Below, piece after piece: positions 1 to 7,541 of a stretch of 26,136 nt of DNA. Source of the DNA: JAICLL01 sp035252155. Lineage in GTDB: Bacteria; Planctomycetota; Planctomycetia; Pirellulales; JAICIG01. Where the stretch lies: positions 1 to 26,136 of the forward strand of contig DATFDL010000408.1 of the NCBI GenBank assembly GCA_035252155.1. Reading direction: 5' to 3'. Under the pieces are notes generated by a model that did no database searches, was not told the origin of the DNA, and saw only the letters and a list, made by a program, of their open reading frames with translations. The position numbers and the translations under genes are program-made. Each line of letters opens with the position of its first letter. The stretch's first letter is position 1.

Positions 1-1172
1 AATCCGACGTGGTCGTCAAAATAATCGGCCAAAGCGGTGTGGACGGGGGCGATGCCCGGCCGGCCGGCCGCCAGAAAATCCTGTAGCGGCAAGCACGCGC
101 CTTCGGCCCGCGAGGCGTTTAGATAATAGGTGCTCGCTCGGGCCAGCTTCCGCATCTGGTCGTCGCTCAGATAGCTCGAGATAAACGCCACGCGCGCCCG
201 GTGCGGCAGGCCACACTTGTAATAAAAGCCCAACACCTCGCGGACCGGCGCCGCGCTGCTGGTGACAAGCTTGATCACCAATGTGGCGTCTGGACGGTCG
301 CCCACGGCCAGCAAGAAGGCCGTGAGCAGGTCTTGCCAATTCTTGCGCTGGTCGTCGGGGTTGAGAATGGTGGTGTAAACCACGCCCGACAGCGTTAGCC
401 GTTCGTCGGGCGTAGGCAGTTCGATCTCGCCTTCGCGCCAGGCGCGTTTGGCGGCGTTCTTGCCGGCGACGATGGCTTTGGTCAACCGCAACGGTAACCG
501 CGGCTTAACGCCATCGACCCACACGCGGCGGGCCAGCGACCGCAGCCAATGCTTGACGCGGAACGGCGTCGAATCGGGGCCGGGCCGATCTTCCGGGTCG
601 GCGAGCAAAATTGGCGGCACTTCGGGCCGGGTGAAGACGAAGGCCGGGCAGTCGAGTGTAATCGTCGCGGCGGGATCCCAGGCCGGCATCTGAAAATAGT
701 GGTTATCCACCGGCACTGGCACGATGCGCACGGGCGTGCGCACGCCCGCCCGTGCCAGCGACGCGGCGGTGAAGTTGCTGGCGGTGAGCACCAGCGAGGC
801 CCGATTGGCGATTCGCACCCAATGGTTCCGCGGGTTTTGCTTATAGTCGCCGGCCGGCACATCGGGAAATTCCCAGAAGGGGAAAACCACATTCGCGGCC
901 GTGCGCGACAGATAGACATCGGTGAATGGCCGGAAGGTCAGGTGCAGTGGCTCCAGCCTTCGTTGCCGCATTTGGCGCACAGCGAAATCGACCTGGCTTT
1001 CCGGTCGTTCGACGCGCCGCACTTCGCCCCACCGCCGCAAGAGCGGCTCGAATGCCCGCAACACAAACTCGTAAGAATAGCCCGTGGCGCCGAGGGTTTC
1101 GTCGATCTCACCACCGCGCGCCGGCGAATTGACAATCAAGCCGTGCGAGGGCGGGGTTGCGAGGTCGGTCAT
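1..1172 (-). CDS. Glycosyltransferase, GT4/GT1-like, 3' end off the left edge
   Basis: An uninterrupted minus-strand frame runs from ATG at 1172 to the window edge, giving 390 codons without a stop. The first half has a short N-terminal segment (LIVNSPARGG) and a mid region ending in LVLTASNFTAASLARAG and VRIVPVPVDNHYF, which resembles the inter-domain part of GT4 enzymes where a host or sugar-binding face is followed by 'VPxGVD'. The C-terminal half has the usual second Rossmann-like domain: a strand into NPDDQRKNWQDLLTAF, then ATLVIKL, then FISSYLSDDQMRKLARAS and the acidic nucleotide-sugar site around SRAEGACLPLQDFLAAGRP, a variant of the E-x7-E motif. It should transfer a sugar from a nucleotide donor, probably in exopolysaccharide assembly, because it diverges from an O-acyltransferase cluster. 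No good Shine-Dalgarno precedes the ATG. An in-frame TTG lies five codons upstream. Donor and acceptor are unknown. Confidence 0.8.
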   Translation of the reverse strand, partial: MTDLATPPSHGLIVNSPARGGEIDETLGATGYSYEFVLRAFEPLLRRWGEVRRVERPESQVDFAVRQMRQRRLEPLHLTFRPFTDVYLSRTAANVVFPFWEFPDVPAGDYKQNPRNHWVRIANRASLVLTASNFTAASLARAGVRTPVRIVPVPVDNHYFQMPAWDPAATITLDCPAFVFTRPEVPPILLADPEDRPGPDSTPFRVKHWLRSLARRVWVDGVKPRLPLRLTKAIVAGKNAAKRAWREGEIELPTPDERLTLSGVVYTTILNPDDQRKNWQDLLTAFLLAVGDRPDATLVIKLVTSSAAPVREVLGFYYKCGLPHRARVAFISSYLSDDQMRKLARASTYYLNASRAEGACLPLQDFLAAGRPGIAPVHTALADYFDDHVG

Positions 1173-1269
1173 CTGGGGCTGACTCAATTTCGGCCGGCGG
1201 TCGAGGGTTCGCGGCGGTAGGTTATTGAATCGCCGCTGTCCGGTCAATTCCGCTTGCCGGCAACCGGCA

Positions 1270-1297
1270 TTGCACGCTCATACCGTTTCGCTATACT
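1270..1297 (+). promoter_or_regulatory. Probable sigma70-type promoter of the acyltransferase cluster
   Basis: TTGCAC at 1270-1275 and TATACT at 1292-1297 are separated by 16 bases and lie 55 bases before the MBOAT start. Both hexamers are one mismatch from consensus. The 179-base space between the divergent glycosyltransferase and this gene contains no other feature I can support. Confidence 0.5.
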
Positions 1298-1351
1298 TCG
1301 CGGCCCGTCGCCGCGGCAATTGCCGTCATTTCTGGCTGCTGGAACCTGCGC

Positions 1352-2776
1352 ATGCTGTTCTGCTCCGAACGCTTTCTCGTCTTTTTCACGATCGTTTTCA
1401 CGCTCTACTGGGCGCTGCGGTGGCACTCGGCGCGGATCTATCTGCTGCTCGCCGCCAGCTTCTATTTCTATGCAAGCTGGAATAGCTGGCTGGCCCTGAT
1501 CATCGGCGTCTCGACCACCATCGACTACTTCGTGGCCCGCGGCATGGACGCCACCGACCGGCCGAGCCGCCGCAAGCTGCTGCTGAGCATCACCGTCGTC
1601 GCCAACCTCAGCTTGCTCTGCTATTTCAAATACGCCAATTTCTTCCTGCACTCGCTCGAAGAGGCGATGCGCGCGGCCGGCTCGACCGCCTCGCTGCCGA
1701 TGCTCAAGGTGATTCTGCCGATCGGCATTTCGTTCTACACATTCGAGGCCATCAATTACGCCGTCGACGTCTATCGCCGGCACGTGCCCGCCGAGCGAAA
1801 CCTGGCTCACTTCATGCTCTTCATCACGTTCTTTCCGCACCTGGTGGCCGGGCCGATCGTGCGGGCCCGCGACTTCTTGCCGCAGATCCGTCAACGCAAG
1901 CATTGGGACTGGGCGCGGCTGCAGCTCGGCGCTCAGTTCTTTCTAATGGGCCTGTTCAAAAAGTTGGCCATCGCCGACCGCATGGCCATGTTCTCCGATC
2001 CGGTCTTTGCCAACCCCGAGCAGTACCGCACCAGCGCGGTTTGGCTGGCCGTGCTGGCCTATGCCTTGCAGATTTATTGCGACTTTTCGGGCTATACCGA
2101 TATGGCCCTTGGCACGGCCCACATGCTCGGCTTCAAGCTAGCCCGGAATTTCAACATGCCGTATGTGGCCGCGAATGTCTCGGAGTTCTGGCACCGCTGG
2201 CACATTTCGCTGTCGAGCTGGCTGCGCGACTATCTGTTCATTCCGCTGGGCGGCAGCCGCGGCACGGCCTGGCAAACCAATCGCAATCTGCTGATCACGA
2301 TGACGCTGGGCGGGCTATGGCACGGTGCCAGTTGGACGTTTGTCGTGTGGGGCGTTCTGCACGGGCTGTTGCTGGTGGGCCATCGTTCCTTCCGCGAATT
2401 CTGCCGTCGCCGGCCGCGGCTCGATGCGCTTTTGCTGTCGCCGCCGGGCACGGCTGGCCGTGTGGCGCTCACCTTTTTCACCGTCTGCATGGCCTGGGTC
2501 TTTTTCCGCGCCACCACGTTCGCGGGGGCGGCCACCGTCTTTCGGCACATGTTCGCGGCGCATCAGGGATTATCGCTGCCCATGCACAAGGAAAGTTTGT
2601 TGGTGTTGGCGACCGTAGTGTTTGCCTGCCACCTGGCGGGGCTTGCCGGGCTGTGGCAAAAGTTGTCGGTGCGTTTGCCCGCCCCGCTGGTCGGCATGAG
2701 TTACGCCCTGTTGCTGACCGTCACGCTGGTCTTGGCGCCCGACGCCGGCAAGGCGTTCATTTATTTTCAGTTCTGA
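1352..2776 (+). CDS. MBOAT-family O-acyltransferase, AlgI-like
   Basis: This 474-residue polytopic membrane protein belongs to the membrane-bound O-acyltransferase family, the branch that includes AlgI and DltB, which move acyl groups across the membrane onto exported polymers. Visible landmarks are the N-terminal FCSERFLVFF segment, LPIGISFYTFEAINYAVD (about residue 130), FFPHLVAGPIVRARDFLPQ, the hallmark SEFWHRWHISLSSWLRDY with His281 and His284, and GGLWHGASWTF with the conserved active-site His324. About ten hydrophobic segments cover the chain, and the length matches AlgI. No clear Shine-Dalgarno is present. The ATG at 1352 fits the family N-terminus. Two SGNH-like proteins encoded downstream are the expected partners, as with AlgI and AlgJ/AlgX. 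The polymer is not shown by the sequence, so I do not use the name algI. Confidence 0.92.
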   Translation: MLFCSERFLVFFTIVFTLYWALRWHSARIYLLLAASFYFYASWNSWLALIIGVSTTIDYFVARGMDATDRPSRRKLLLSITVVANLSLLCYFKYANFFLHSLEEAMRAAGSTASLPMLKVILPIGISFYTFEAINYAVDVYRRHVPAERNLAHFMLFITFFPHLVAGPIVRARDFLPQIRQRKHWDWARLQLGAQFFLMGLFKKLAIADRMAMFSDPVFANPEQYRTSAVWLAVLAYALQIYCDFSGYTDMALGTAHMLGFKLARNFNMPYVAANVSEFWHRWHISLSSWLRDYLFIPLGGSRGTAWQTNRNLLITMTLGGLWHGASWTFVVWGVLHGLLLVGHRSFREFCRRRPRLDALLLSPPGTAGRVALTFFTVCMAWVFFRATTFAGAATVFRHMFAAHQGLSLPMHKESLLVLATVVFACHLAGLAGLWQKLSVRLPAPLVGMSYALLLTVTLVLAPDAGKAFIYFQF

Positions 2777-2804
2777 GAAGTTGGAAGTTGGAAGTGTGAA
2801 GTCG
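2777..2804 (+). repeat. Four tandem heptamers (GAAGTTG type)
   Basis: Immediately after the MBOAT stop codon the sequence reads as heptamers GAAGTTG, GAAGTTG, GAAGTGT and GAAGTCG, followed by a partial fifth unit. It is followed by a small hairpin, GGCAG-GGA-CTGCC, at 2811-2823. Similar heptamer arrays with other units occur elsewhere in the window, for example at 22016-22043. Confidence 0.7.
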
Positions 2805-2827
2805 GAAGACGGCAGGGACTGCCGGAA

Positions 2828-3961
2828 ATGAATAATGCCAGCCGGCCACAGGGGCAGGGACTACCGCGCGGTAAGGCGCCACCGTCGTCGCATGGGCGAG
2901 CGGCGCTCGCATGGGCCGCTGTGTGGTTCACGCTGGTGCAGCTTGTGCTGACGTTGACGATGGACCACGCCGACGTGGAGCTGCGCGATCCGGTTTGGGG
3001 ACGCAAGCTCGCGCTGCTGCGGCAGCGACTGGCGCAAGAGCCCGACCGCCCGCTGCTGCTGGTGTTGGGCAGTTCGCGCACGGCTTTGGGACTACGGCCC
3101 GAGTTTGCGTCGCTGCCCACGGTGGCCGGTGAGCGGCCGATCGTCTTCAATTTTGGGATATCGGGCGCTGGGCCGATTCAAGAACTGCTTTTTCTGCGGC
3201 GGCTGCTGGCCGAGGGAATTCGCCCCGAGCGAATCCTGATCGAAATTCACCCGTGCCTGCTGCACGAAGAGGTTAGCTTCGGCGAGCTGACGGCGCTGGC
3301 GCCCACACGACTCGACTGGCACGACTTGCCGGTGATGGGCGAGTATGTTTACGACCGGCCGGATCTCTACCGCCGCTGGTGGCGCGCCCGGCTCACGGCA
3401 TGCTGGTCGCACCGCGTGACGATTCAAATGCGTTGGCTGCCGCGCTGGCTCGATCCGAAGTGCCAATTCGATCTTCGTGCGCTGAACCGGCTCAATGTTG
3501 ACGGCTGGACCCCCACCGAATTGTCGACCGTCACGCGGGAGTTGTACGAGCAGTTGGCTCGCGACGCGGTGCGCGTGTATGAGCCGGCATTTGCCGATTT
3601 TCACATCACCGAGCGGCCGAGTCGGGCGATCGACCAAATGCTCGCTCTCTGCCGGGCCGAAGGTATCGAGCCGGCGTTGTTTCTGATGCCCGAAGCCAGC
3701 CAATTTCGCACCGGCTACAGCGCCGACGCCCGCCAGCAGATCGACGATTATCTAACCGACGTGAGCCATCGGCACGGCGTGCCGGTGTTCGACCTGACCT
3801 ACGCCAGCCCCGACGCCAGTTTTGCCGACAGCCATCACATGTTGCCGGCGGGCGCCGAACAGTTCTCGCGGCGCTTTGGCCGCGACGTGCTGCGGCCCTT
3901 GCTCACCGACGGCCAGGTAGTGCCGGTGTCGTTGGAGGAAGAAATCGCCGAAGGACGATAG
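2828..3961 (+). CDS. Membrane-anchored SGNH-like protein, first of two paralogues
   Basis: The 377-residue product has one hydrophobic anchor (about residues 27-45) after a short cytosolic tail, then an extracytoplasmic domain. SGNH-hydrolase blocks are recognisable: LVLGSSRTALGL (Gly81-Ser82-Ser83, block I), VFNFGISGAGP (block II) and a C-terminal DSHHMLPAGAEQF with Asp334 and His337 for block V. It probably works with the MBOAT protein 51 bases upstream in O-acylation of a secreted glycan, as AlgJ/AlgX-type proteins do. That role is inference from context. The first codons overlap a degenerate copy of a dispersed intergenic repeat (about 2841-2866), so the N-terminal tail may be recently acquired. 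An in-frame GTG at 2921 would cut into the anchor and is unlikely. The second copy at 4648 shares the same block order. Confidence 0.8.
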   Translation: MNNASRPQGQGLPRGKAPPSSHGRAALAWAAVWFTLVQLVLTLTMDHADVELRDPVWGRKLALLRQRLAQEPDRPLLLVLGSSRTALGLRPEFASLPTVAGERPIVFNFGISGAGPIQELLFLRRLLAEGIRPERILIEIHPCLLHEEVSFGELTALAPTRLDWHDLPVMGEYVYDRPDLYRRWWRARLTACWSHRVTIQMRWLPRWLDPKCQFDLRALNRLNVDGWTPTELSTVTRELYEQLARDAVRVYEPAFADFHITERPSRAIDQMLALCRAEGIEPALFLMPEASQFRTGYSADARQQIDDYLTDVSHRHGVPVFDLTYASPDASFADSHHMLPAGAEQFSRRFGRDVLRPLLTDGQVVPVSLEEEIAEGR

Positions 3962-4032
3962 TCCTTCGTAGAACGGAATTCATTCCGTTTGGAAAAACTT
4001 GCCGGAAGCAAACGGAATGAATTCCGTTCTAC
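3949..4032. terminator. Double palindrome between convergent genes, likely bidirectional terminator
   Basis: Two hairpins lie back to back. The first, CGAAGGAC-GATA-GTCCTTCG (3949-3968), spans the stop codon of the SGNH gene. The second has perfect 23-base arms at 3968-3990 and 4010-4032 with a 19-base loop. Each arm also contains CGGAAT and ATTCCG facing each other, so arms can fold alone. The Uma2 gene on the other strand ends at 4032, inside the second arm. There is no long T tract, so intrinsic termination is inferred from position and stem strength. Confidence 0.65.
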
Positions 4033-4658
4033 TAGTCGGCGTCGAAGACCGCCGAAACATCAATGTTGAAACCAGCCAACAGCGTCGAGCTCGCCGCTTC
4101 ACCGCGACGGAAATTGCCCGCCTCGACGTACACCTCGCCCTGCAGCCGAAGCACCGTGATTGTTTCCGACTCGGGGTTCACAATCCAATATTCCGGCACG
4201 CGTCCTTCGGCGTAGTCGAATCGCTTGTCGATCAGATCGCGCTCGGGCTTGTCGGGGCTGACAACCTCCAAAGCCAAATCGGCTCCCGTCCAAAAGCGGT
4301 TTTGCCGCCGCGGGTCGGTGGCCGACATCAACAGCAGCAGATCCGGTTCGCGAAATTTATGACGGCGAATCTGCAACCGGAGTGGAGAAAAACGGACCTT
4401 GCCGCCACGAGCCTCGATGAAAGCGTGAAACGCGGTGAACAAAAAGGCGAGCACGGCCTGGTGGCGGTCCGTCGGCATGGGCAGCGGTTCCAAACAGCCA
4501 TCGGTGAACTCAATCAACCGGTTCGTATGGTCGGTGAAGACCAGATACTGCTCCTCGGTCCAAGCGCCCTGATTCGGAAGGACCTCAACCAGCAGGTCTT
4601 TCCAGGCGAGCGATGACGGATCGTGGCCCAATTCAGGAGAAGCGGACATGCAGACCAT
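4032..4658 (-). CDS. Uma2 family (DUF820) PD-(D/E)xK nuclease-like protein
   Basis: From ATG 4658 this gives 208 residues, normal for Uma2 proteins, which have a restriction-endonuclease fold and are very numerous in planctomycetes and cyanobacteria with mostly unknown roles. The core is visible: REPDLLLL with Asp106, LALEVVSPDKPERD with Glu131, then DKRFDYAEGRVPEYWIVNPE with Lys145, matching the PD...ExVS...K...Y...GVPEYWIV pattern. A GAGGTG Shine-Dalgarno lies five bases before ATG 4658; ATG 4649 is the alternative. The open frame extends further upstream to 4997, but that part is only the antisense of the next gene. The gene lies antisense between two tandem SGNH paralogues, and its 5' end overlaps the start of the second one by 11 bases. 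This placement suggests insertion after the duplication. Confidence 0.88.
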   Translation of the reverse strand: MVCMSASPELGHDPSSLAWKDLLVEVLPNQGAWTEEQYLVFTDHTNRLIEFTDGCLEPLPMPTDRHQAVLAFLFTAFHAFIEARGGKVRFSPLRLQIRRHKFREPDLLLLMSATDPRRQNRFWTGADLALEVVSPDKPERDLIDKRFDYAEGRVPEYWIVNPESETITVLRLQGEVYVEAGNFRRGEAASSTLLAGFNIDVSAVFDAD

Positions 4659-5787
4659 GATAACACCTCGCGAGCGAATCGGAAACTCGCCATCCGCCAT
4701 AACTTCGAGGCGAGCATTGCCGTCCCACGCTCGCACCGCCGTCTGTTGCGGATTGGCCATCTTCGCCCTGATCCAGATTGGTTTGTCGGTGGTGATGGAT
4801 TGCTGGTTACCGGTGCTGCACGATCCCGAATATGGCCACAAGCTGGCGCGGCTGCGCGCCCGACTGGCCGAGCACCCCGATCGGCCGCTGGTGTTGGTGC
4901 TGGGCAGTTCGCGGTCGGGCATTGGTCTCTCGCCTGCCGCCTTTCCACCGCTGGCGGTCGATGGCCGCCCGGCGCTGGTGTTCAACTTTGCCATCACCGG
5001 TTGCGGGCCTGTTCAGGAGCTTCAAACGCTCAAGCGATTGCTGCGGCACGGCGTGCGGCCGAAACGACTGCTGATCGAAGTGCATCCGCTGCTCTTGCAC
5101 CAAGAGCGGGGCATCGGCGAGCAAAATTGGCTCGACCCGCGCCGGCTCGATCTGGCCGATTTGCCCACCGTCGGCCGCTACGTTGCCGATCGCTGGGCGC
5201 TCTATCGGCAGTGGTGCCGGCTGCGTTTGGCGCCGTGTTACGCGAACCGGTTTTTGATCTTCGATCGTTTTGCTCGAACGTGGCTCGAGGCCCAGCATCA
5301 TCAAGACGCTTGGACCGGCCTGACCGACGACGGCTGGCTGCCCTATGGCCGACAAGAGATTTCGGCCGATGAATACCGCCGCGGCGTCGAGCACGCCCGG
5401 CGCGAGTATGGCCCGATGCTCGACGGCTACCGCGTTACCGCGCCGGCCGATGCGGCACTCGTTGCGTTGCTGAATTTGTGCCGCGACGAACGAATCGAGA
5501 CGGCGCTGTTTTTGATGCCCGAAGGCAGCGAGTTCCGCGGTTGGTACTCCCTGGAAGCGCGGCGACAGATCGACGAGTATCTGTCGCGTTTGCGGCGGCA
5601 GTTTGGCGTGCCAATTTACGATGCGACCACTTGGTGCGTCGACGGCGACTTTTGGGACAGCCACCACCTGCTGGCCGCCGGCGCCCGCCGTTTTTCCGAG
5701 CGCTTCGGACGTGAGGCGGTAGGCGACTTCCTTGCTGCGCGCGTGGGACCACCAGGCGTGCGAGTCTCTCGTCATCCCGGACGTTGA
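4648..5787 (+). CDS. Membrane-anchored SGNH-like protein, second paralogue
   Basis: The 379-residue product parallels the gene at 2828 along its whole length. It has a cytosolic tail, an anchor at about 32-50, LVLGSSRSGIGL (Gly86-Ser87-Ser88), VFNFAITGCGP, a shared LLIEVHPLLLHQE segment, ALFLMPEGSEFRGWYS, and DSHHLLAAGARRFSERFG with Asp337 and His340. AGGAGA eight bases upstream supports ATG 4648 over ATG 4657. It presumably performs the same step as its paralogue in cell-surface glycan acylation, perhaps on another position or acceptor; this is inference. Because the Uma2 gene starts on the opposite strand inside its first codons, its promoter must lie within the Uma2 reading frame or it depends on read-through past the palindrome at 3949-4032. 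Confidence 0.8.
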   Translation: MQTMITPRERIGNSPSAITSRRALPSHARTAVCCGLAIFALIQIGLSVVMDCWLPVLHDPEYGHKLARLRARLAEHPDRPLVLVLGSSRSGIGLSPAAFPPLAVDGRPALVFNFAITGCGPVQELQTLKRLLRHGVRPKRLLIEVHPLLLHQERGIGEQNWLDPRRLDLADLPTVGRYVADRWALYRQWCRLRLAPCYANRFLIFDRFARTWLEAQHHQDAWTGLTDDGWLPYGRQEISADEYRRGVEHARREYGPMLDGYRVTAPADAALVALLNLCRDERIETALFLMPEGSEFRGWYSLEARRQIDEYLSRLRRQFGVPIYDATTWCVDGDFWDSHHLLAAGARRFSERFGREAVGDFLAARVGPPGVRVSRHPGR

Positions 5788-5844
5788 TGGGCGCGGCCCG
5801 TGGCGCACACTCAGTGATGCCTTGAGGAATAAAAAGATGTGCCA

Positions 5845-6033
5845 GGGTGCCACGGCATCCGTCGCAGCGCGAGTGACCTGGCAATGCCGACAATCGCGGT
5901 CGCTGCGACGGACGCCGTGCGGATCTGCTCTTCGGATCGCCTTTAGAGCGCGTTTCGCACGGCGTCCGCCGCGGCGATTTGCGTCCCACGTCGGGTCGGT
6001 GCCAACCGCGCCGCGGCGGATGCCGTGGCACCC
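5845..6033. repeat. Long imperfect inverted repeat between convergent genes
   Basis: The outer arms, 27 bases at 5845-5871 and 6007-6033 (both containing GTGCCACGGCATCCG or its complement), differ at two positions. Inside them a second pair, GGACGCCGTGCG near 5901 and CGCACGGCGTCC near 5957, continues the stem. The whole 189-base element can fold into one long hairpin and fills most of the 307-base gap between the SGNH paralogue and the hydrolase gene. No protein-coding potential is evident. It may act as a bidirectional terminator or be a MITE- or REP-like repeat. Confidence 0.65.
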
Positions 6034-6094
6034 ACCGGTGGTTTTTAGCGACAATCGTAACCAACAACTGACGTGTGACGGGGCACTCGCCCGC

Positions 6095-6955
6095 TTAATT
6101 CTTTAGCGCCGCATCGACAAACTCGAACACCGCCTTGGTGGCCGCGTCGCCGGGCGTGCCCAGATTATCGTTGAGCCGGTTGTGGTTGGTCTCTTGCCCG
6201 CCAAAAAGTGTGACCGGCACGCCCGACTCCTTCAGCGCGGCGGCCAGCCGTTGGGCCTGAGCCGTGTTATCGGGATGGTCGGCGACGTAAAGAATCAGAA
6301 ACGGCGGAATGTGCTTGCCCTTGGCGACGTGCGTGACGGCCGAATAGTCGCGGTGCTTTTGCGGATCGTTGCCAAACTTTTCGCGGTGGCCGAACTTGGC
6401 CTGCGGTTGCCCGTGAACTCGGCGGCGCGTCTCCGCGGTCTCGATAATGGCCGGCACGTCATAGGTGTCGCCATCGACCGGCACGCATCCCTTGAGCACG
6501 TCAAAGCTCACTCCCTCGGCCTTTAAGTAGCGGTCGTCGATACAAATCAACGCGGCCAGTTGTGCTCCGGCCGAATGGCCCATGACGAAGATCCGCTTCG
6601 GGTCGCCGCCATACTCGGCGATGTGCTTGTGCACCCAGCCGAGCGATTTGGCCACATCGCGAAAGATGGTTTCCATCTCGACGTTCGGCAGCAGGCGATA
6701 GTTGGTCGAGACAAACACGAATCCGCGATCGACAAACGCCTGGGGCTTGTGCTTCACGCTCGTTTTATCGCCCGTTTGCCAACCCCCGCCGTGGATCCAA
6801 AAGACCACCGGCAGATTTTTGCCTTCGGCGGGCGCGTAAATATCGAGGGTCTGCCGCTCTGTCTTTGGTTCGGCGTAGGGCAGGTCTCGATGGATTTTCG
6901 GTTCGGCGGCAAGGGCCGAGGAGGCAAGCAGCAAGAAAGCGGCGAGGTTTTTCAT
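6095..6955 (-). CDS. Secreted alpha/beta-hydrolase, carboxylesterase-like
   Basis: The 286-residue protein starts with a signal peptide (hydrophobic FLLLASSALA, cleavage probably after ALA near residue 17). The alpha/beta-hydrolase core follows: FWIHGGGW (55-59) is the oxyanion-hole motif of the hormone-sensitive-lipase/BD-FAE type, GHSAG holds the nucleophile Ser128, and Asp226 (VADHPDN) and His258 (ETNHNRLN) complete the triad. It should hydrolyse a carboxylic ester in the periplasm or outside the cell; planctomycetes carry many such genes, often for esterified polysaccharides. The substrate is unknown. AGGAG lies ten bases before ATG 6955, a rather long spacing. It is transcribed alone, convergent with the SGNH gene and divergent from the small membrane protein. 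Confidence 0.88.
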   Translation of the reverse strand: MKNLAAFLLLASSALAAEPKIHRDLPYAEPKTERQTLDIYAPAEGKNLPVVFWIHGGGWQTGDKTSVKHKPQAFVDRGFVFVSTNYRLLPNVEMETIFRDVAKSLGWVHKHIAEYGGDPKRIFVMGHSAGAQLAALICIDDRYLKAEGVSFDVLKGCVPVDGDTYDVPAIIETAETRRRVHGQPQAKFGHREKFGNDPQKHRDYSAVTHVAKGKHIPPFLILYVADHPDNTAQAQRLAAALKESGVPVTLFGGQETNHNRLNDNLGTPGDAATKAVFEFVDAALKN

Positions 6956-7080
6956 GGTGAGTCATCTCCTAGAGGGTCGTCAATCAAGGTTGGTCTGTCC
7001 GGGCGTTGGCCATTGTAATCAATGCCTTACTGCCGAAATAGTTACAGATCTCAAAGGCGTTAACCGACAGTGAATCTGTG

Positions 7081-7401
7081 ATGGATGCTTTTGAACGATG
7101 GGAGCTGGATGAGCAACTGCGGCACGTCGCGCGCGTGCTGGGACCGAAGTACCTGGAGGATTCCCGCCGCACGCAGCACGCCGCCAATGGCGACGCATCG
7201 TGGACCGATTGGCTCGCGATGGCGGTGGGATTTTGCGCTCTAGTTGTTGGCGGCGTGCTATGCGCCGGCGAAGTGTGGGGCCGGCAGGCGAATTTGTGGA
7301 AGTTTGGCTTGGCTATGGCTTTGATGGGCCTGGCCGCGCTCGCCGTCGGGCTGTGGCAGCCCCCCGGAGAGATTTCACGGGATGGCGGTTCGCGTAGCTA
7401 G
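7081..7401 (+). CDS. Small two-helix membrane protein of unknown function
   Basis: A 106-residue product with a charged N-terminal segment (about 1-40) and two hydrophobic helices (about 44-62 and 73-92) separated by a short loop with EVWGRQ. I do not recognise a family with certainty; small proteins of this layout are common next to unrelated genes in planctomycetes. The ATG at 7081 is chosen. A GTG directly before it (7078) is an alternative that adds one residue. No Shine-Dalgarno is visible. It diverges from the hydrolase gene and stands alone, ending just before a strong palindrome. Confidence 0.6.
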   Translation: MDAFERWELDEQLRHVARVLGPKYLEDSRRTQHAANGDASWTDWLAMAVGFCALVVGGVLCAGEVWGRQANLWKFGLAMALMGLAALAVGLWQPPGEISRDGGSRS

Positions 7402-7431
7402 GGCGACTTTCTAAACAACCCTGCCCGTCAT

Positions 7432-7485
7432 AGTCGCCTCTCGCTCCGCGAACGTAGCGCTACTTTCGCGGAGCGAAAGGCGACT
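7432..7485. terminator. 54-base near-perfect palindrome between convergent genes
   Basis: Arms of 21 bases at 7432-7452 and 7465-7485 (TCGCTCCGCGAA against TTCGCGGAGCGA) differ at one position, and the centre GTAGCGCTAC is itself a perfect palindrome. It sits between the small membrane protein gene (ends 7401) and the epimerase gene (ends 7537). It is most simply a bidirectional terminator built from a dispersed repeat. Confidence 0.65.
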
Positions 7486-7518
7486 CTGGTGGACGACCTA
7501 GGAAGGTCATCCTACGGC

Positions 7519-7541
7519 GGGGCACAAGGCCCCGGACTACC
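7519..7541. repeat. Dispersed GGCACAAGGCCCCGG-type repeat over an epimerase stop codon
   Basis: This is a copy of the family seen as GGCCACAAGGGCCGG at 19451-19476 and 19628-19652, and in inverted orientation at 19408-19432 and 25488-25513. It contains the stop codon of the epimerase gene, so the last residues of that protein derive from the repeat or its junction. Confidence 0.55.
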
